This document shows, in pieces, positions 19,410-27,996 of a stretch of 64,000 bases of DNA. A program made the position numbers and the translations under genes. Every line of letters begins with the position of its first letter. Position 1 is the first letter of the stretch. Source of the DNA: Sphingopyxis witflariensis (GTDB lineage: Bacteria > Pseudomonadota > Alphaproteobacteria > Sphingomonadales > Sphingomonadaceae); NCBI RefSeq assembly GCF_002205635.1, contig NZ_NISJ01000009.1:112771-176770 (forward strand), written 5' to 3'. The notes beneath the pieces were generated by a model, which saw only the letters and a program-made list of their open reading frames with translations, was not told where the DNA came from and searched no databases.

Positions 19410-20345
19410 TCAGCCATGGGCGGTATTGCGTGGTTTTGACGCGGGTTCCGCCGTCGGATCATTCGCCGCGACCGGCAGGCCGAAGAAGGCGCGGCGCGCG
19501 GCCTCGCCCGCTTTGCGCAGCGGGGCGGTGGCGGCGGCACAAGTGGCCTCCCACGCGGCTTCTTCATCGGGGTCGAGGGTGCGCTCATAGTCGGGGTCGC
19601 CGAATTCGCCTTCCTCGATGCCGATAAAATCATCGGGTGGCGGGAAGTTGGTGCGCCATTCGCTGGTTTCTTCATCGCGCCACATCGTCATCGCGGCAGC
19701 CTCTTCCTCGGGGGTCGGATCGGCTTCGGGTTCCTCTTCGATATCGGCGGAAAACTGCGCAACTTCATTCGCGATCGATGTATCTTTCCACAGGGCAGCA
19801 AGCGGGTTGGCGCGATTGTCGCGAGCGGCGAGCCAGCAGGCGAGCGCGGCGGGGTGGCCGGTCGCGTCGGGATTGTCGGCATCGACGTCGAACAGCGACA
19901 GGAATCCCGCCCAGTCGCCCGCGATGATCTGCGCCAGCATCGCTTCGCCCGCGCGGGCGCGGGTTTCGACCATCTTGTCGAGGCGCGCGAGCATCGCGAG
20001 GCCGAGGCTGGGGATATGGCGGCGGCGTTTGGTGTAATGATGATGATCATTGGCATCGCGGTCGCTCGTTTCTTCGACGCCCCAGATCGCGCGGTCGAGC
20101 AATTCGTCGGCGAGCCGCCCGCGCGCGATCAGGATTGCCGCAGACCAGCCGAGGCGAAAGGCGGCGCCTTCGGGGCGCCCTTTGAGCTGATAGGCGGCGC
20201 CGGGCGACATGCAGACCATCGCGGCGGCGATCTTGACCGAGCCGTTGATCGCGAGCTGGTCCAGAAATTCGCGCTGGAGTGCGGGCGTCCAGCGGTAGCT
20301 GCCGGGGGCGGGGATGTCGGTGGGGTTGGGCGCGGCGCTATCCAT
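19410..20345 (-). CDS. Uncharacterised protein with terminase-small-subunit-like helix-turn-helix
   Basis: The 311-residue protein was not assigned to a named family. Its N-terminus (YRWTPALQREFLDQLAINGS followed by VKIAAAMVCMSPGAAYQL) resembles the helix-turn-helix of phage terminase small subunits and related sphingomonad proteins. The middle is helical. The second half is very acidic (stretches such as DIEEEPEADPTPEEEAAAM), and there is no membrane segment. The ATG at 20345 is chosen because AAAGGAC precedes it; an upstream ATG would extend it by 14 codons. No other phage genes are nearby. It lies between two repeat-rich stretches. Confidence 0.7.
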   Translation of the reverse strand: MDSAAPNPTDIPAPGSYRWTPALQREFLDQLAINGSVKIAAAMVCMSPGAAYQLKGRPEGAAFRLGWSAAILIARGRLADELLDRAIWGVEETSDRDANDHHHYTKRRRHIPSLGLAMLARLDKMVETRARAGEAMLAQIIAGDWAGFLSLFDVDADNPDATGHPAALACWLAARDNRANPLAALWKDTSIANEVAQFSADIEEEPEADPTPEEEAAAMTMWRDEETSEWRTNFPPPDDFIGIEEGEFGDPDYERTLDPDEEAAWEATCAAATAPLRKAGEAARRAFFGLPVAANDPTAEPASKPRNTAHG

Positions 20346-20832
20346 GATTCGTCCTTTCGGTGAGTCAAAACCGACAGAATGAACCATATAGGTACAATGT
20401 AGGAAAGCGGTTTTTGCGTGGTGGTGGTCCTGTTTCGTTCCGCTGGCCCATCCCCTTTGTCATTCCGGCGAACGCGGGAACCCAGTTGCGAGGCTGCGAT
20501 ACGGCACTGCCGCGCCGTTTTTTGCGTTTACGCTGGGTCCCCGCGTTCGCGGGGATGACAAAGGATGAGGGACGCTAACGACCGAAAGGAAGCGTTCCCC
20601 GGCGAAAGCCGGGGGCCAGAGCGTCATGAGACCGACGCTTGCGCGGTAACTCACTGGGCCCCGGCTTTCGCCGGGGAACGGGAGGCTTGTAACGAGACAA
20701 GGGCGACCTCTCCCTCCTCGTCATCCCGGACTTGATCCGGGATCCCTTTGCGCCAACCTCGCTGGACCCCGGATCAGGTCCGGGGTGACGAACGGCAGGA
20801 AACGACCGATTGTTGACATTGGTGCCACGGAC
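20346..20832. repeat. 487-bp intergenic block made of three inverted-repeat (REP-like) elements
   Basis: No gene is seen. Three successive imperfect palindromes fill most of the block. Element 1 (about 20456-20562) has arms of the GTCATTCCGGCGAACGCGGG type. Element 2 (20592-20682) has arms CGTTCCCCGGCGAAAGCCGG. Element 3 (20719-20791) has arms CGTCATCCCGGACTTGATCC and their near complement. Elements 2 and 3 resemble sequences at 26.1-26.3 kb and 31.0 kb in this window, so they belong to genome-wide repeat families. Confidence 0.85.
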
Positions 20833-21468
20833 TTACGCATCCCTATGCTCATCAATCCACTGGCGTGCAAAATGAAAGAAACTTACGATTTTCCCGTCGG
20901 CGGTAGTGCGAGCGGGGCCACCCCATTGCTTTATAGCAATCGCTAGATCGCAAAGCTTGGCGGCCTCTTCTTCTTCCCCGGCTAAAATTAATGCCGCGAC
21001 TTGCTCGGCCGACACATGTCCGGCGGGCGCCGCGGAAAAATCGGCGAAATCCGCCAGCGTTAACCCTTCGACGCGAACCGGCATCGTCTTTGAAAATTCT
21101 GTGGCAAGCTCGATCATACGATTAAGATCGCCTTCGATCGAGCTACTGAACATTGGAACGACCAAACAGTGCGGCCCACGAGCGCGGAGGGACAAAGGTG
21201 TCCCATCCAATCCTTCGAAGCCGAGAATACGGCTCATCAGGTCATCAATAGCAAACGGCTTGACCGCGGCAGAGATCTTTGAACTGTTTCGTTCAGTTGA
21301 AATTTCTGGATCCAGATAAACGAACCAATCGTCAATCCGCTTGAACGAAGTCGGTTTAAGGTAGCCCCAGCCAGCAGCCTTTGCTTCCCGTTTCCACGCC
21401 GCATCAAACAGTTTTCCGAGTTCGCGGCGCGCTCGTTTCTCTGCTCCGTTTAGCTTCGTTTCGCTCAT
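20833..21468 (-). CDS. Hypothetical protein, AT-richer than its neighbours
   Basis: A 211-residue soluble protein starting MSETKLNGAEKRARRELGK. It has a basic helical N-terminus, a central part with DDWFVYLDPEIS and RGPHCLVVPMFSSSIEGD, and a C-terminus FFHFARQWIDEHRDA. No family was recognised. The ATG at 21468 is preferred over an upstream one at 21522 because GAGGGAACGC precedes it. The gene is visibly less GC-rich than nadE and prs around it and is flanked by repeats, consistent with lateral acquisition. It is divergent from nadE. Confidence 0.68.
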   Translation of the reverse strand: MSETKLNGAEKRARRELGKLFDAAWKREAKAAGWGYLKPTSFKRIDDWFVYLDPEISTERNSSKISAAVKPFAIDDLMSRILGFEGLDGTPLSLRARGPHCLVVPMFSSSIEGDLNRMIELATEFSKTMPVRVEGLTLADFADFSAAPAGHVSAEQVAALILAGEEEEAAKLCDLAIAIKQWGGPARTTADGKIVSFFHFARQWIDEHRDA

Positions 21469-21587
21469 GCGTTCCCTCAACATCGGTTGCATGGCGTAGC
21501 TCACGTCGTGTCCGCTTCCCACCCCATAACGGACGACCCAACGGGTCGGCGGTTGAATTCCGGGTGGTTCGTCCTAAACCGCATGGC

Positions 21588-23246
21588 ATGACCCAAAAGC
21601 TTACCATCGTCCTTGCCCAGATGACGCAGGTCGTCGGCGACCTTGCCGCCAATGCCGATGCGATGCGCGCGATCCGTGCGCGGCATCAGGGCGCTGACCT
21701 GATCCTCTATCCCGAGCTGCAGCTGATCGGCTATCCGCCCGAGGATCTGGTGCTCAAGCCCGCCTTGGCGGAGCGCGCGGCGACGATGCTCGCTGAGCTG
21801 GCGGCGGACACCGCCGATGGCGGACCCGCGATGCTCGTCGGGTCGGTCGAGCGGGAAGGTGATGCGCTCTATAATATCGTCGCATTGCTCGACGGCGGCG
21901 AAATCGTCGCGACGCGGCGGAAGCATGAGCTGCCCAATTACGGCACCTTCGACGAAAAGCGCGTGTTCGCGCCGGGGCCGCTTCCCGATATCGTTGCGTG
22001 GCGCGGGGTGAAGCTGGGCTTGCCGATCTGTGAGGATGGCTGGTTGCCGACGGTGTCCCGCCATCTCGCCGATCAGGGCGCCGAACTGCTGATCTCGGTC
22101 AACGGCAGTCCCTATGAGATCGACAAGGACGAGCGGCGGCTGACGCAGGTGTTCGCGGGGCGCGTCGCCGAAACCGGCCTGCCGCTGATCTTTTTGAACC
22201 GCATCGGCGGGCAGGACGAGCTGGTATTCGACGGCTGTTCGTTCGTGCTCAACGCCGACGGCCGTGCGGCGCACCGGCTGGTCGATTGGGAGGCGGAGGA
22301 GCGCGTTACCCGTTGGAGCAAAGGTCCGAACGGCTGGGCGTGCGACAGCGGCGCGATCGCCGAATGGGAGGCGCATCCCGCCGATATTTACAGCGCGATG
22401 GTCATCAGCCTGCGCGACTATGTCGAGCGCAACCGCTTTCCCGGCGTCGTGCTGGGCCTGTCGGGCGGGATTGATTCGGCGATCTGCGCCGCGATCGCCG
22501 CCGATGCGCTCGGCCCCGACAAGGTGTGGTGCGTGATGATGCCGAGCCGCTTCACCAGCCAGGCGAGTCTTGATGATGCGGCGGGCTGCGCGCAGATGAT
22601 CGGGTGCAGGCTCGACACCATCGCGATTTCGCCGGCGGTCGAGGCGTTCGACGCGATGCTCGCGGGCAGCTTTGCCGACAAAGACGTCGATATCACCGAG
22701 GAAAATGTCCAGTCGCGCATCCGCGGCGTGACCCTGATGGCGCTGTCGAACAAGTTCGGGCCGATGTTGCTGACCACCGGCAACAAGAGCGAGATGAGCG
22801 TCGGCTATGCGACCATCTATGGCGACATGGCGGGCGGCTATAATCCGCTGAAGGACGCGTATAAGCTGACGGTGTTCGCGGTTTCGAAATGGCGCAACGA
22901 GAATGTCCCGCGCCTGTCGCGCAATCCGGTGACCCCGGTGATGCCCGATAGCATCATCACCAAGCCGCCGAGCGCCGAGCTGCGCCCCGACCAGAAGGAT
23001 GAGGACAGCCTGCCGCCCTATGCCGATCTGGACCGGATGCTGCATATGCTGGTCGAAGAGGAGGCGAGCGTCGATGATGTCGTTGCGAAATATGGCTTCG
23101 ATCGCGACGCGGTGGTGCGGATCGAACGCTTGCTGATGCTCGCCGAGTATAAGCGCCGTCAGGCGCCGCCGGGGGTCAAATTGTCGACGCGCAACTTCGG
23201 GCGCGACCGGCGCTATCCGATTACGCACGGGTTTCGGACGGCATAG
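21588..23246 (+). CDS. nadE: Glutamine-dependent NAD+ synthetase
   Basis: This enzyme amidates deamido-NAD in the last step of NAD synthesis. The 552-residue protein starts MTQKLTIVLAQMTQVVGDLA and has two domains. The N-terminal nitrilase-type glutaminase shows YPELQLIGYPPEDL (Glu), RKHELPNYGTFDE (Lys) and LPICEDGW (Cys). The C-terminal synthetase has the ATP loop LGLSGGIDSAICAAIAADAL. The open frame extends 69 codons upstream, but that part overlaps the divergent gene and has no family similarity. Confidence 0.96.
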   Translation: MTQKLTIVLAQMTQVVGDLAANADAMRAIRARHQGADLILYPELQLIGYPPEDLVLKPALAERAATMLAELAADTADGGPAMLVGSVEREGDALYNIVALLDGGEIVATRRKHELPNYGTFDEKRVFAPGPLPDIVAWRGVKLGLPICEDGWLPTVSRHLADQGAELLISVNGSPYEIDKDERRLTQVFAGRVAETGLPLIFLNRIGGQDELVFDGCSFVLNADGRAAHRLVDWEAEERVTRWSKGPNGWACDSGAIAEWEAHPADIYSAMVISLRDYVERNRFPGVVLGLSGGIDSAICAAIAADALGPDKVWCVMMPSRFTSQASLDDAAGCAQMIGCRLDTIAISPAVEAFDAMLAGSFADKDVDITEENVQSRIRGVTLMALSNKFGPMLLTTGNKSEMSVGYATIYGDMAGGYNPLKDAYKLTVFAVSKWRNENVPRLSRNPVTPVMPDSIITKPPSAELRPDQKDEDSLPPYADLDRMLHMLVEEEASVDDVVAKYGFDRDAVVRIERLLMLAEYKRRQAPPGVKLSTRNFGRDRRYPITHGFRTA

Positions 23247-23250
23247 GGGC

Positions 23251-23454
23251 GTGGCGAACTGGCTCACGGGTGTCGGTTATGCGCTGTCGATCATCAGCGT
23301 GGCATTGCTTGCGTGGGTCGCTTGGCCCGCGCCCGATGCGGATCGCGCGTTGGTCGGCGCCATTATCGCCGGCGCGGCGCTCTCGGTTGTCGGTATGGTG
23401 CTGCGCTGGGCTGCACACATCGTCCAGAACCGAAAGATCGAGGAAGACAACTGA
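23251..23454 (+). CDS. Small membrane protein, two predicted transmembrane segments
   Basis: A 67-residue protein starting at GTG four bases after the nadE stop. The sequence LTGVGYALSIISVALLAWV (about residues 5-23) and ALVGAIIAGAALSVVGMVL (about 33-51) form two hydrophobic helices, followed by a charged tail. It was not assigned to a family. Its position squeezed between nadE and gltX on the same strand suggests co-transcription. It is small but well supported by frame and composition. Confidence 0.68.
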   Translation: MANWLTGVGYALSIISVALLAWVAWPAPDADRALVGAIIAGAALSVVGMVLRWAAHIVQNRKIEEDN

Positions 23455-23485
23455 CGGCGGTGCATTATGCGGTTATAGGCGCGCC

Positions 23486-24796
23486 ATGACCGTCATTACC
23501 CGTTTCGCTCCGTCGCCGACCGGCACCCTTCACGTCGGCAATGTCCGCACCGCGCTCCACAATTGGATGTGGGCGCGCAAGCATGGCGGGCGCTTCCTGC
23601 TGCGGATCGACGACACCGATCTGGAACGGTCGAAAGAGGAATATGTCGATGCGATCCGCGCCGACCTCGCGTGGCTGGGGTTCGATATCGATGGCGAGGA
23701 GCGCCAGTCGGCGCGCTTTGCCCTGTATGAGGGCGAGTTTGCGAAGCTGAAGGCGGCGGGTCGGGTCTATGCCTGTTACGAGACCCCCGAGGAACTCGAT
23801 ATCCGGCGCAAGATCTTGCTCTCGCGCGGGCTGCCCCCGGTTTACGAGCGCAAGCCCGCCGATGCGCCGGTCCCCGAGGGGGTCGCGCCGCACTGGCGTT
23901 TCCGCCTCGATCATGATGCGCCGATCGCGTGGGCCGACATGGTGCGCGGTGATCAGCATTTCGAGCCCAAAACCATGTCCGATCCGGTGGTGCGCCGCGC
24001 CGATGGCAGCTGGCTCTATCTGCTGCCGAGCGTGATCGACGATATTGATATGGCGATCACCCATGTCGTGCGCGGTGAGGATCATGTGTCGAATACCGCG
24101 ACGCAGATCCAGATGTTCGAAGCCTTGGGCGCTACGCCTCCGGCCTTTGCGCATGAGGCGCTGCTCGTCGGGACCGAGGGTAAATTGTCGAAGCGGCTGG
24201 GCTCGCTCGGCATGGACGGGCTGCGCGAGGCGGGGATCGAACCGATCGCGCTCGCGGCCCTGCTTGCGCGGCTGGGGACGAGTGATCCGGTCGAGCCGGT
24301 GACGTCGCTGGAACCGCTGATCGAAAGCATCGACTTTGCGCGCTTCGGCCGCGCCCCGGCGCGATTCGACGAGGGTGAGCTGGCGCTGCTCAACCAGAAG
24401 ATCCTCCACCATACCGATCATGCGGCGGTCGCCGATCGCCTACCCGCCGCGATCGGCGAAGCGCGCTGGCATGCGATTCGCCCGAATCTGATGACGGTCG
24501 CCGAAGCCGCCGAGTGGGTGGCGGTGTTCGACGGTCCGTTTGACGCGCCGCCCGCCGATGACGCCGACCGGCCGGTGCTTGCCGCCGCAGCCGCTGCCGC
24601 GCCCGGCATCGACTGGGATGCCGACCCCTGGCACGCGCTGACCGGTGCGGTGAAGGAGGCGACCGGCGCCAAGGGCCGCGCGCTGTTCCTGCCGCTGCGC
24701 CGCGCGCTGACCGGGCGTGACCATGGGCCCGACATGGGCGAACTGCTGCCGCTGATCGCCAAGGATCAGGCGGTGGCGCGGCTTTCGGCCAGCTAA
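23486..24796 (+). CDS. gltX: Glutamate--tRNA ligase
   Basis: Class I tRNA synthetase charging Glu (in many alphaproteobacteria also, or instead, tRNA-Gln, followed by amidation). The 436-residue protein starts MTVITRFAPSPTGTLHVGN, giving the HIGH-like signature, and carries KLSKR at 233-237. The longer open frame upstream overlaps the small membrane protein and is not used. The length is a little below the usual 465-490. Alphaproteobacteria often have two gltX copies, so this may be either. Confidence 0.94.
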   Translation: MTVITRFAPSPTGTLHVGNVRTALHNWMWARKHGGRFLLRIDDTDLERSKEEYVDAIRADLAWLGFDIDGEERQSARFALYEGEFAKLKAAGRVYACYETPEELDIRRKILLSRGLPPVYERKPADAPVPEGVAPHWRFRLDHDAPIAWADMVRGDQHFEPKTMSDPVVRRADGSWLYLLPSVIDDIDMAITHVVRGEDHVSNTATQIQMFEALGATPPAFAHEALLVGTEGKLSKRLGSLGMDGLREAGIEPIALAALLARLGTSDPVEPVTSLEPLIESIDFARFGRAPARFDEGELALLNQKILHHTDHAAVADRLPAAIGEARWHAIRPNLMTVAEAAEWVAVFDGPFDAPPADDADRPVLAAAAAAAPGIDWDADPWHALTGAVKEATGAKGRALFLPLRRALTGRDHGPDMGELLPLIAKDQAVARLSAS

Positions 24797-24838
24797 AAGG
24801 CGCTTTTTGGGATGTGCCGGATTTGCCGACTCTGGCGC

Positions 24839-24866
24839 TTGACAATATTGGTGATGTTATAATATC
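24839..24866 (+). promoter_or_regulatory. Candidate promoter with Zur-like half-palindrome ahead of tonB
   Basis: TTGACA (24839-24844) is followed by an AT-rich stretch with GATGTTATAATATC at 24853-24866. This half resembles the alphaproteobacterial Zur box (GTTATAATATAAC type), but the second half is poorly matched. A -10-like TAATAT lies 15 bp after TTGACA. The site is about 75 bp upstream of the tonB start. Confidence 0.3.
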
Positions 24867-24939
24867 TCTTACGCCTGACTTGGTCGATAGCCGCAGTCGG
24901 AAGGTGGCGCGGCCGGGTCGTTAGGCAAGGAGAGAGGCC

Positions 24940-25671
24940 ATGACCCTGATACCCCTGATTTCGGCGATCGTCGCGACGCCCGAGACGGTGACCGCACCGG
25001 TTGGTGCGGCGATGCCTTTGCGGCGCGGTTCCTATGATTCGGGCGGCGGGCATCGACCGCTAGCGGCGACGCTGGCGATCGGCCTTCCTGTCGCGCTGGT
25101 CGTCGCGGTGGCGCTGTCGCCGATGATCATCGAGCGTGCGCCGCAATCCGAGCCGACGCCGTGGAAGTCATTCCCGCTTTCCAAGCCCACACCGCCCGAG
25201 CCCCGGCCCGATGCCAAGCCACAGGCCAAGCAGGTGGAGACGCATTTTACGGCGCCCGAGACGATCCTGCCGCCGCTGGCCGAGAATCCGCCCGACGCGC
25301 CGCCGCTACTGCCCTATGTCCCGCCGACGGGAACCGGCACGGGAGGGCCGACCGCCGAGCCCGCGCCGCCACCTACACCGCCGCTGGTCCTTGCACAACT
25401 CGACCCGCGCTTTGCCGGGTTGTTCCAGCCCGATTATCCGGCGAGCGAACAGCGGCGCGAGATTGAAGGCATGGCGAAGGTTCGCGTGCTGATCGGTACC
25501 GACGGCCGGGTGAAGGCGGTCGAGCTGGTGAGTAGCGACAGTCAGGGGTTCTTCGAGGAGACAAAGCTGCGCGCGCTGGCCAAATGGCGCTTCAAGCCCG
25601 CGACGCGCGGGGGCGTCGCCGAAGATAGCTGGAAGACGATGACCGTCCGTTTCCAGATTCGCAACGGCTGA
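24940..25671 (+). CDS. tonB: TonB-family energy transducer
   Basis: TonB passes proton-motive energy from ExbB-ExbD to outer-membrane receptors. The 243-residue protein has an inner-membrane anchor at about residues 42-63 (LAATLAIGLPVALVVAVAL). A Pro/Lys/Glu-rich periplasmic spacer follows (about 70-150). The C-terminal domain begins FQPDYPASEQRREIEGMAKV and ends KTMTVRFQIRNG. The N-terminal cytoplasmic part is longer than usual. AGGAGAGAGG precedes the ATG. No exbB, exbD or receptor gene is adjacent, so it is an orphan copy. Confidence 0.88.
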   Translation: MTLIPLISAIVATPETVTAPVGAAMPLRRGSYDSGGGHRPLAATLAIGLPVALVVAVALSPMIIERAPQSEPTPWKSFPLSKPTPPEPRPDAKPQAKQVETHFTAPETILPPLAENPPDAPPLLPYVPPTGTGTGGPTAEPAPPPTPPLVLAQLDPRFAGLFQPDYPASEQRREIEGMAKVRVLIGTDGRVKAVELVSSDSQGFFEETKLRALAKWRFKPATRGGVAEDSWKTMTVRFQIRNG

Positions 25672-25887
25672 ACGCGATTATGGCGGGCGGCTAGCGCCGT
25701 CAGCCAAAGGTCGCGGCCCACGCCTTTCGCTTGACAGAAAGGGCGAATCCCGCCAAAGGCGCCGGGATATCGGGGGCGGCGCCACATGCGCGGCCCTTAT
25801 ATGTTTTCATCACAAGCAGTCGGGGCCCTGGTCCCGCCGCATAGGCCGCCCGGCGGCAGATGTGCCAATATTTCGAGGAACAGGGCC

Positions 25888-26055
25888 ATGGCCAAGCCGA
25901 CGACCGTCAAGATCAAGCTGGTGAGCACCGCTGACACGGGCTTTTTCTATGTGACGAAAAAGAATCCCCGCACGATGACCGAGAAGATGGCCGTGCGCAA
26001 ATATGACCCCGTCGTGCGCAAGCATGTCGAGTTCAAGGAATCGAAGATCAAGTGA
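25888..26055 (+). CDS. rpmG: 50S ribosomal protein L33, cysteine-free form
   Basis: The 55-residue protein starts [19 protein letters not shown] and ends VEFKESKIK. It has no Cys, so it is the zinc-independent form of L33. The ATG at 25888 is preceded by GAGGAA; the longer frame from 25786 is an artefact of the open upstream region. A terminator follows at 26124. Confidence 0.96.
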   Translation: MAKPTTVKIKLVSTADTGFFYVTKKNPRTMTEKMAVRKYDPVVRKHVEFKESKIK

Positions 26056-26367
26056 TGCATCGCCCCGTGCGCTGAAAGGCGCGCGGGACGGACATGTATC
26101 ATCCCGGCGAAAGCCGGGATCCGGGGCGGCCTTTTGCGCCGCCCTTTTTCGTGCGCGTTGGAAATGTCGAGCGTGGAGAAGAGGCGCGGATTTTGCCGCT
26201 CCTCCCTTCGTCGCCCCGGACTTGATCCGGGGTCCCGCTCCTTGATCTGACCACCCATCGAAGCGATGACAAAGCGGGACCCCGGGTCAAGCCCGGGGTG
26301 ACGAGAAAATAATGTCGCGTTTCGATCGAAGGCGGCCATCGCCGCCGCTTCCACGGGGAGCTCGCGG
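26056..26367. repeat. 312-bp intergenic stretch with a terminator and two REP-like repeats
   Basis: It holds a half-palindrome of the CATCCCGGCGAAAGCCGGGA type (26099-26122), the rpmG terminator, and a full inverted repeat at 26209-26304. The arms of that repeat are of the CCCCGGACTTGATCCGGGGT type and its near complement. The last one belongs to the same family as the elements at 20719 and 31011. No gene was recognised. Confidence 0.8.
26124..26149 (+). terminator. Rho-independent terminator after rpmG
   Basis: The stem GGGCGGC / GCCGCCC with a 7-nt loop is followed by TTTTT. It lies about 70 bp after the rpmG stop. Confidence 0.8.
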
Positions 26368-26853
26368 TCAGCGATCGCGCAGCGGACGCCGCGCCAGCTC
26401 ATTCTCGATGATGTTGCGGATCGTGATGAGCGTCTTGAACGAATGGACGCCCTTGTCCTCGCCGAGCGCGCGGCGCGTGAAGACATCATATTCCTCCATC
26501 GATCCAACCTGAACCTTCAGCAGGAAATCATCGTCGCCGGTCACGTCCCACGCGGCCGTGATTTCGGGATGGCGGACGATCTCGCGTGCGAAGCTGTCCA
26601 TGGTTTGCGGGCCCGCCTGCTGCATCTGGATCAGCACATGCATGGTGAGCGCCGATCCGGTCAGCGCCGGATTGACCACCGCGATGTCGGCGACGATCAC
26701 CTTTTCTTCGCGCAGGCGGCGCAGGCGGCGCAGCACGGCGGACAGAGACAGCCCGACCTTTTCCGCCAGCACGCGCGCGGGCTGGAGATTGTCGTGGCGC
26801 ACCTCGTCGAGCAGGCGGCGGTCGAAACTGTCGAGGTCGATCATTTTTCGCAT
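26368..26853 (-). CDS. Lrp/AsnC-family transcriptional regulator
   Basis: The 161-residue protein has an N-terminal winged helix-turn-helix (DLDSFDRRLLDEVRHDNLQP, then ARVLAEKVGLSLSAVLRRLR). A C-terminal RAM ligand-binding domain follows (TMHVLIQMQQAG, then VTGDDDFLLKVQVGSMEEYD). Such feast/famine regulators respond to amino acids and often control a divergent gene. ATGs at 26853 and 26844 are both possible, and neither has a strong ribosome-binding site. The divergent partner here is the 38-residue protein starting at 26994. Confidence 0.9.
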   Translation of the reverse strand: MRKMIDLDSFDRRLLDEVRHDNLQPARVLAEKVGLSLSAVLRRLRRLREEKVIVADIAVVNPALTGSALTMHVLIQMQQAGPQTMDSFAREIVRHPEITAAWDVTGDDDFLLKVQVGSMEEYDVFTRRALGEDKGVHSFKTLITIRNIIENELARRPLRDR

Positions 26854-26993
26854 GATTTCGCATATAGCGCGAAAATTGGTCACAATCATGCGCAATTTTG
26901 GCGCCAATAGCCATTTCTTCCGGCGTAGATGTGCGTCGTCCGGGCCGCCCTCCCTCCCCCCCCAAAGGCGGCCCGGACGCAAGGAGATTGACG

Positions 26994-27110
26994 ATGAACC
27001 AGAATCCCGAATCGAACTGGCTCAGCCGCGCCTGGGCCGTCATGACCGGCGCGTCAGCCGCCGCTGTGGCCATTCACTATGCCGCGCCGTGGAAGCGGCC
27101 GCGCGCATAG
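26994..27110 (+). CDS. Small protein of 38 residues, divergent from the Lrp/AsnC gene
   Basis: The ATG at 26994 has a near-perfect AAGGAG ribosome-binding site 7 nt upstream. It opens a frame of 38 codons: MNQNPESNWLSRAWAVMTGA followed by SAAAVAIHYAAPWKRPRA. The middle (about residues 13-29) is hydrophobic and could span or sit on the membrane, and the end is basic. No family was recognised. The strong translation signal and its place opposite a feast/famine regulator support a real gene. Confidence 0.6.
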   Translation: MNQNPESNWLSRAWAVMTGASAAAVAIHYAAPWKRPRA

Positions 27111-27149
27111 TCGCGAGGCGACGGCGGCGCCTGCGCGGCGTAACCGCGC

Positions 27150-27977
27150 CTACTGCGCCTTGAACAGGTCGTAACGCGCCGGGTCGAAAGCCTGAAAGCG
27201 GGTCGCCCCGGCGGTTTCGGTCCAGCCCAGTGACAGCGCGGCTGCGGCTTCCGCGCCGGCCGGACCGAGCAGTTCCGACCGGATAGCGTCGCAATCGACG
27301 ATCGCGCTCGCCCGGCAAACCACAGGCCCCGGCGGAAGCGGGGCGGATCGCCACAGCAAGGCAAGGCGCGCGGCGCCTGCGGGATTGTCGGCCTGCAGCT
27401 TGTGCCAGGGTTCTTCGGCGAGCGCCCCGACATCGGCGCGCCCCGCCAGCAGATCCTCCAGCACCGCCTCATGCGTTCCCGCGTGGCGCCGGGCCATGAA
27501 GGGCGCGGCGTGCGCACCGATCGACCGCAGCGCATCGGCCTGAACCAGCGCGCCGGATGTGGAGCCCGGAAGCACTTCGCTGTAGCGCAGCCCACCGGCG
27601 CGGGTCTTGAGTTCCATGAGGTCCGCAACGCCGACATCGCGGCGCGACAGCAGGACGCCGCGATATCGTTCCAGCACCGGCGCGGGTGTATCGAGCACCG
27701 CGACCGCGCTGACCTTCGGGCATTCGCGAATCTTCACGAACGCGCCAAGGTTGGTCATCGCGACATCGACATCGCCGTTGCACATCGCATCGGCGAGCGC
27801 ATCGGGGGTGTCGAGAAGCAGGATTTGCGCCGGCCGTCCGGAGATGCGCGCGATCATCCGTGCGAGCGGGCCGAGCGCAACTTTGCGGTCATAACGGGGG
27901 TAGCTGTATGTCCCGACCCGAATGGCGGGCGGGGGTTCGGATGGCGCCGTCAGCGCGGCCAGAAAGACAAGAAACAC
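27150..27977 (-). CDS. PhnD-like periplasmic substrate-binding protein
   Basis: The 275-residue protein resembles phosphate/phosphonate-binding proteins (PhnD/SsuA type). The pattern includes IRVGTYSYPRYDRKVALGPL, then DALADAMCNGDVDVAMTNLG, GSTSGALVQADALRSIG and HEAVLEDLLAGRADVGALAE. A short hydrophobic start (FLVFLAALTAP) may serve as an export signal. The start is GTG at 27977, with GGAAGG 7 nt before it. No ABC permease or ATPase is next to it. It follows divK by 19 bp on the same strand, suggesting a shared transcript and perhaps a signalling rather than an uptake role. Confidence 0.75.
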   Translation of the reverse strand: MFLVFLAALTAPSEPPPAIRVGTYSYPRYDRKVALGPLARMIARISGRPAQILLLDTPDALADAMCNGDVDVAMTNLGAFVKIRECPKVSAVAVLDTPAPVLERYRGVLLSRRDVGVADLMELKTRAGGLRYSEVLPGSTSGALVQADALRSIGAHAAPFMARRHAGTHEAVLEDLLAGRADVGALAEEPWHKLQADNPAGAARLALLWRSAPLPPGPVVCRASAIVDCDAIRSELLGPAGAEAAAALSLGWTETAGATRFQAFDPARYDLFKAQ

Positions 27978-27996
27978 AGGGCGACCTTCCGCGCGC

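Noticed and set aside
21381..21587. Extended N-terminus for nadE
   Set aside because: It overlaps the divergent hypothetical gene and lacks similarity; family start at 21588 is clear.
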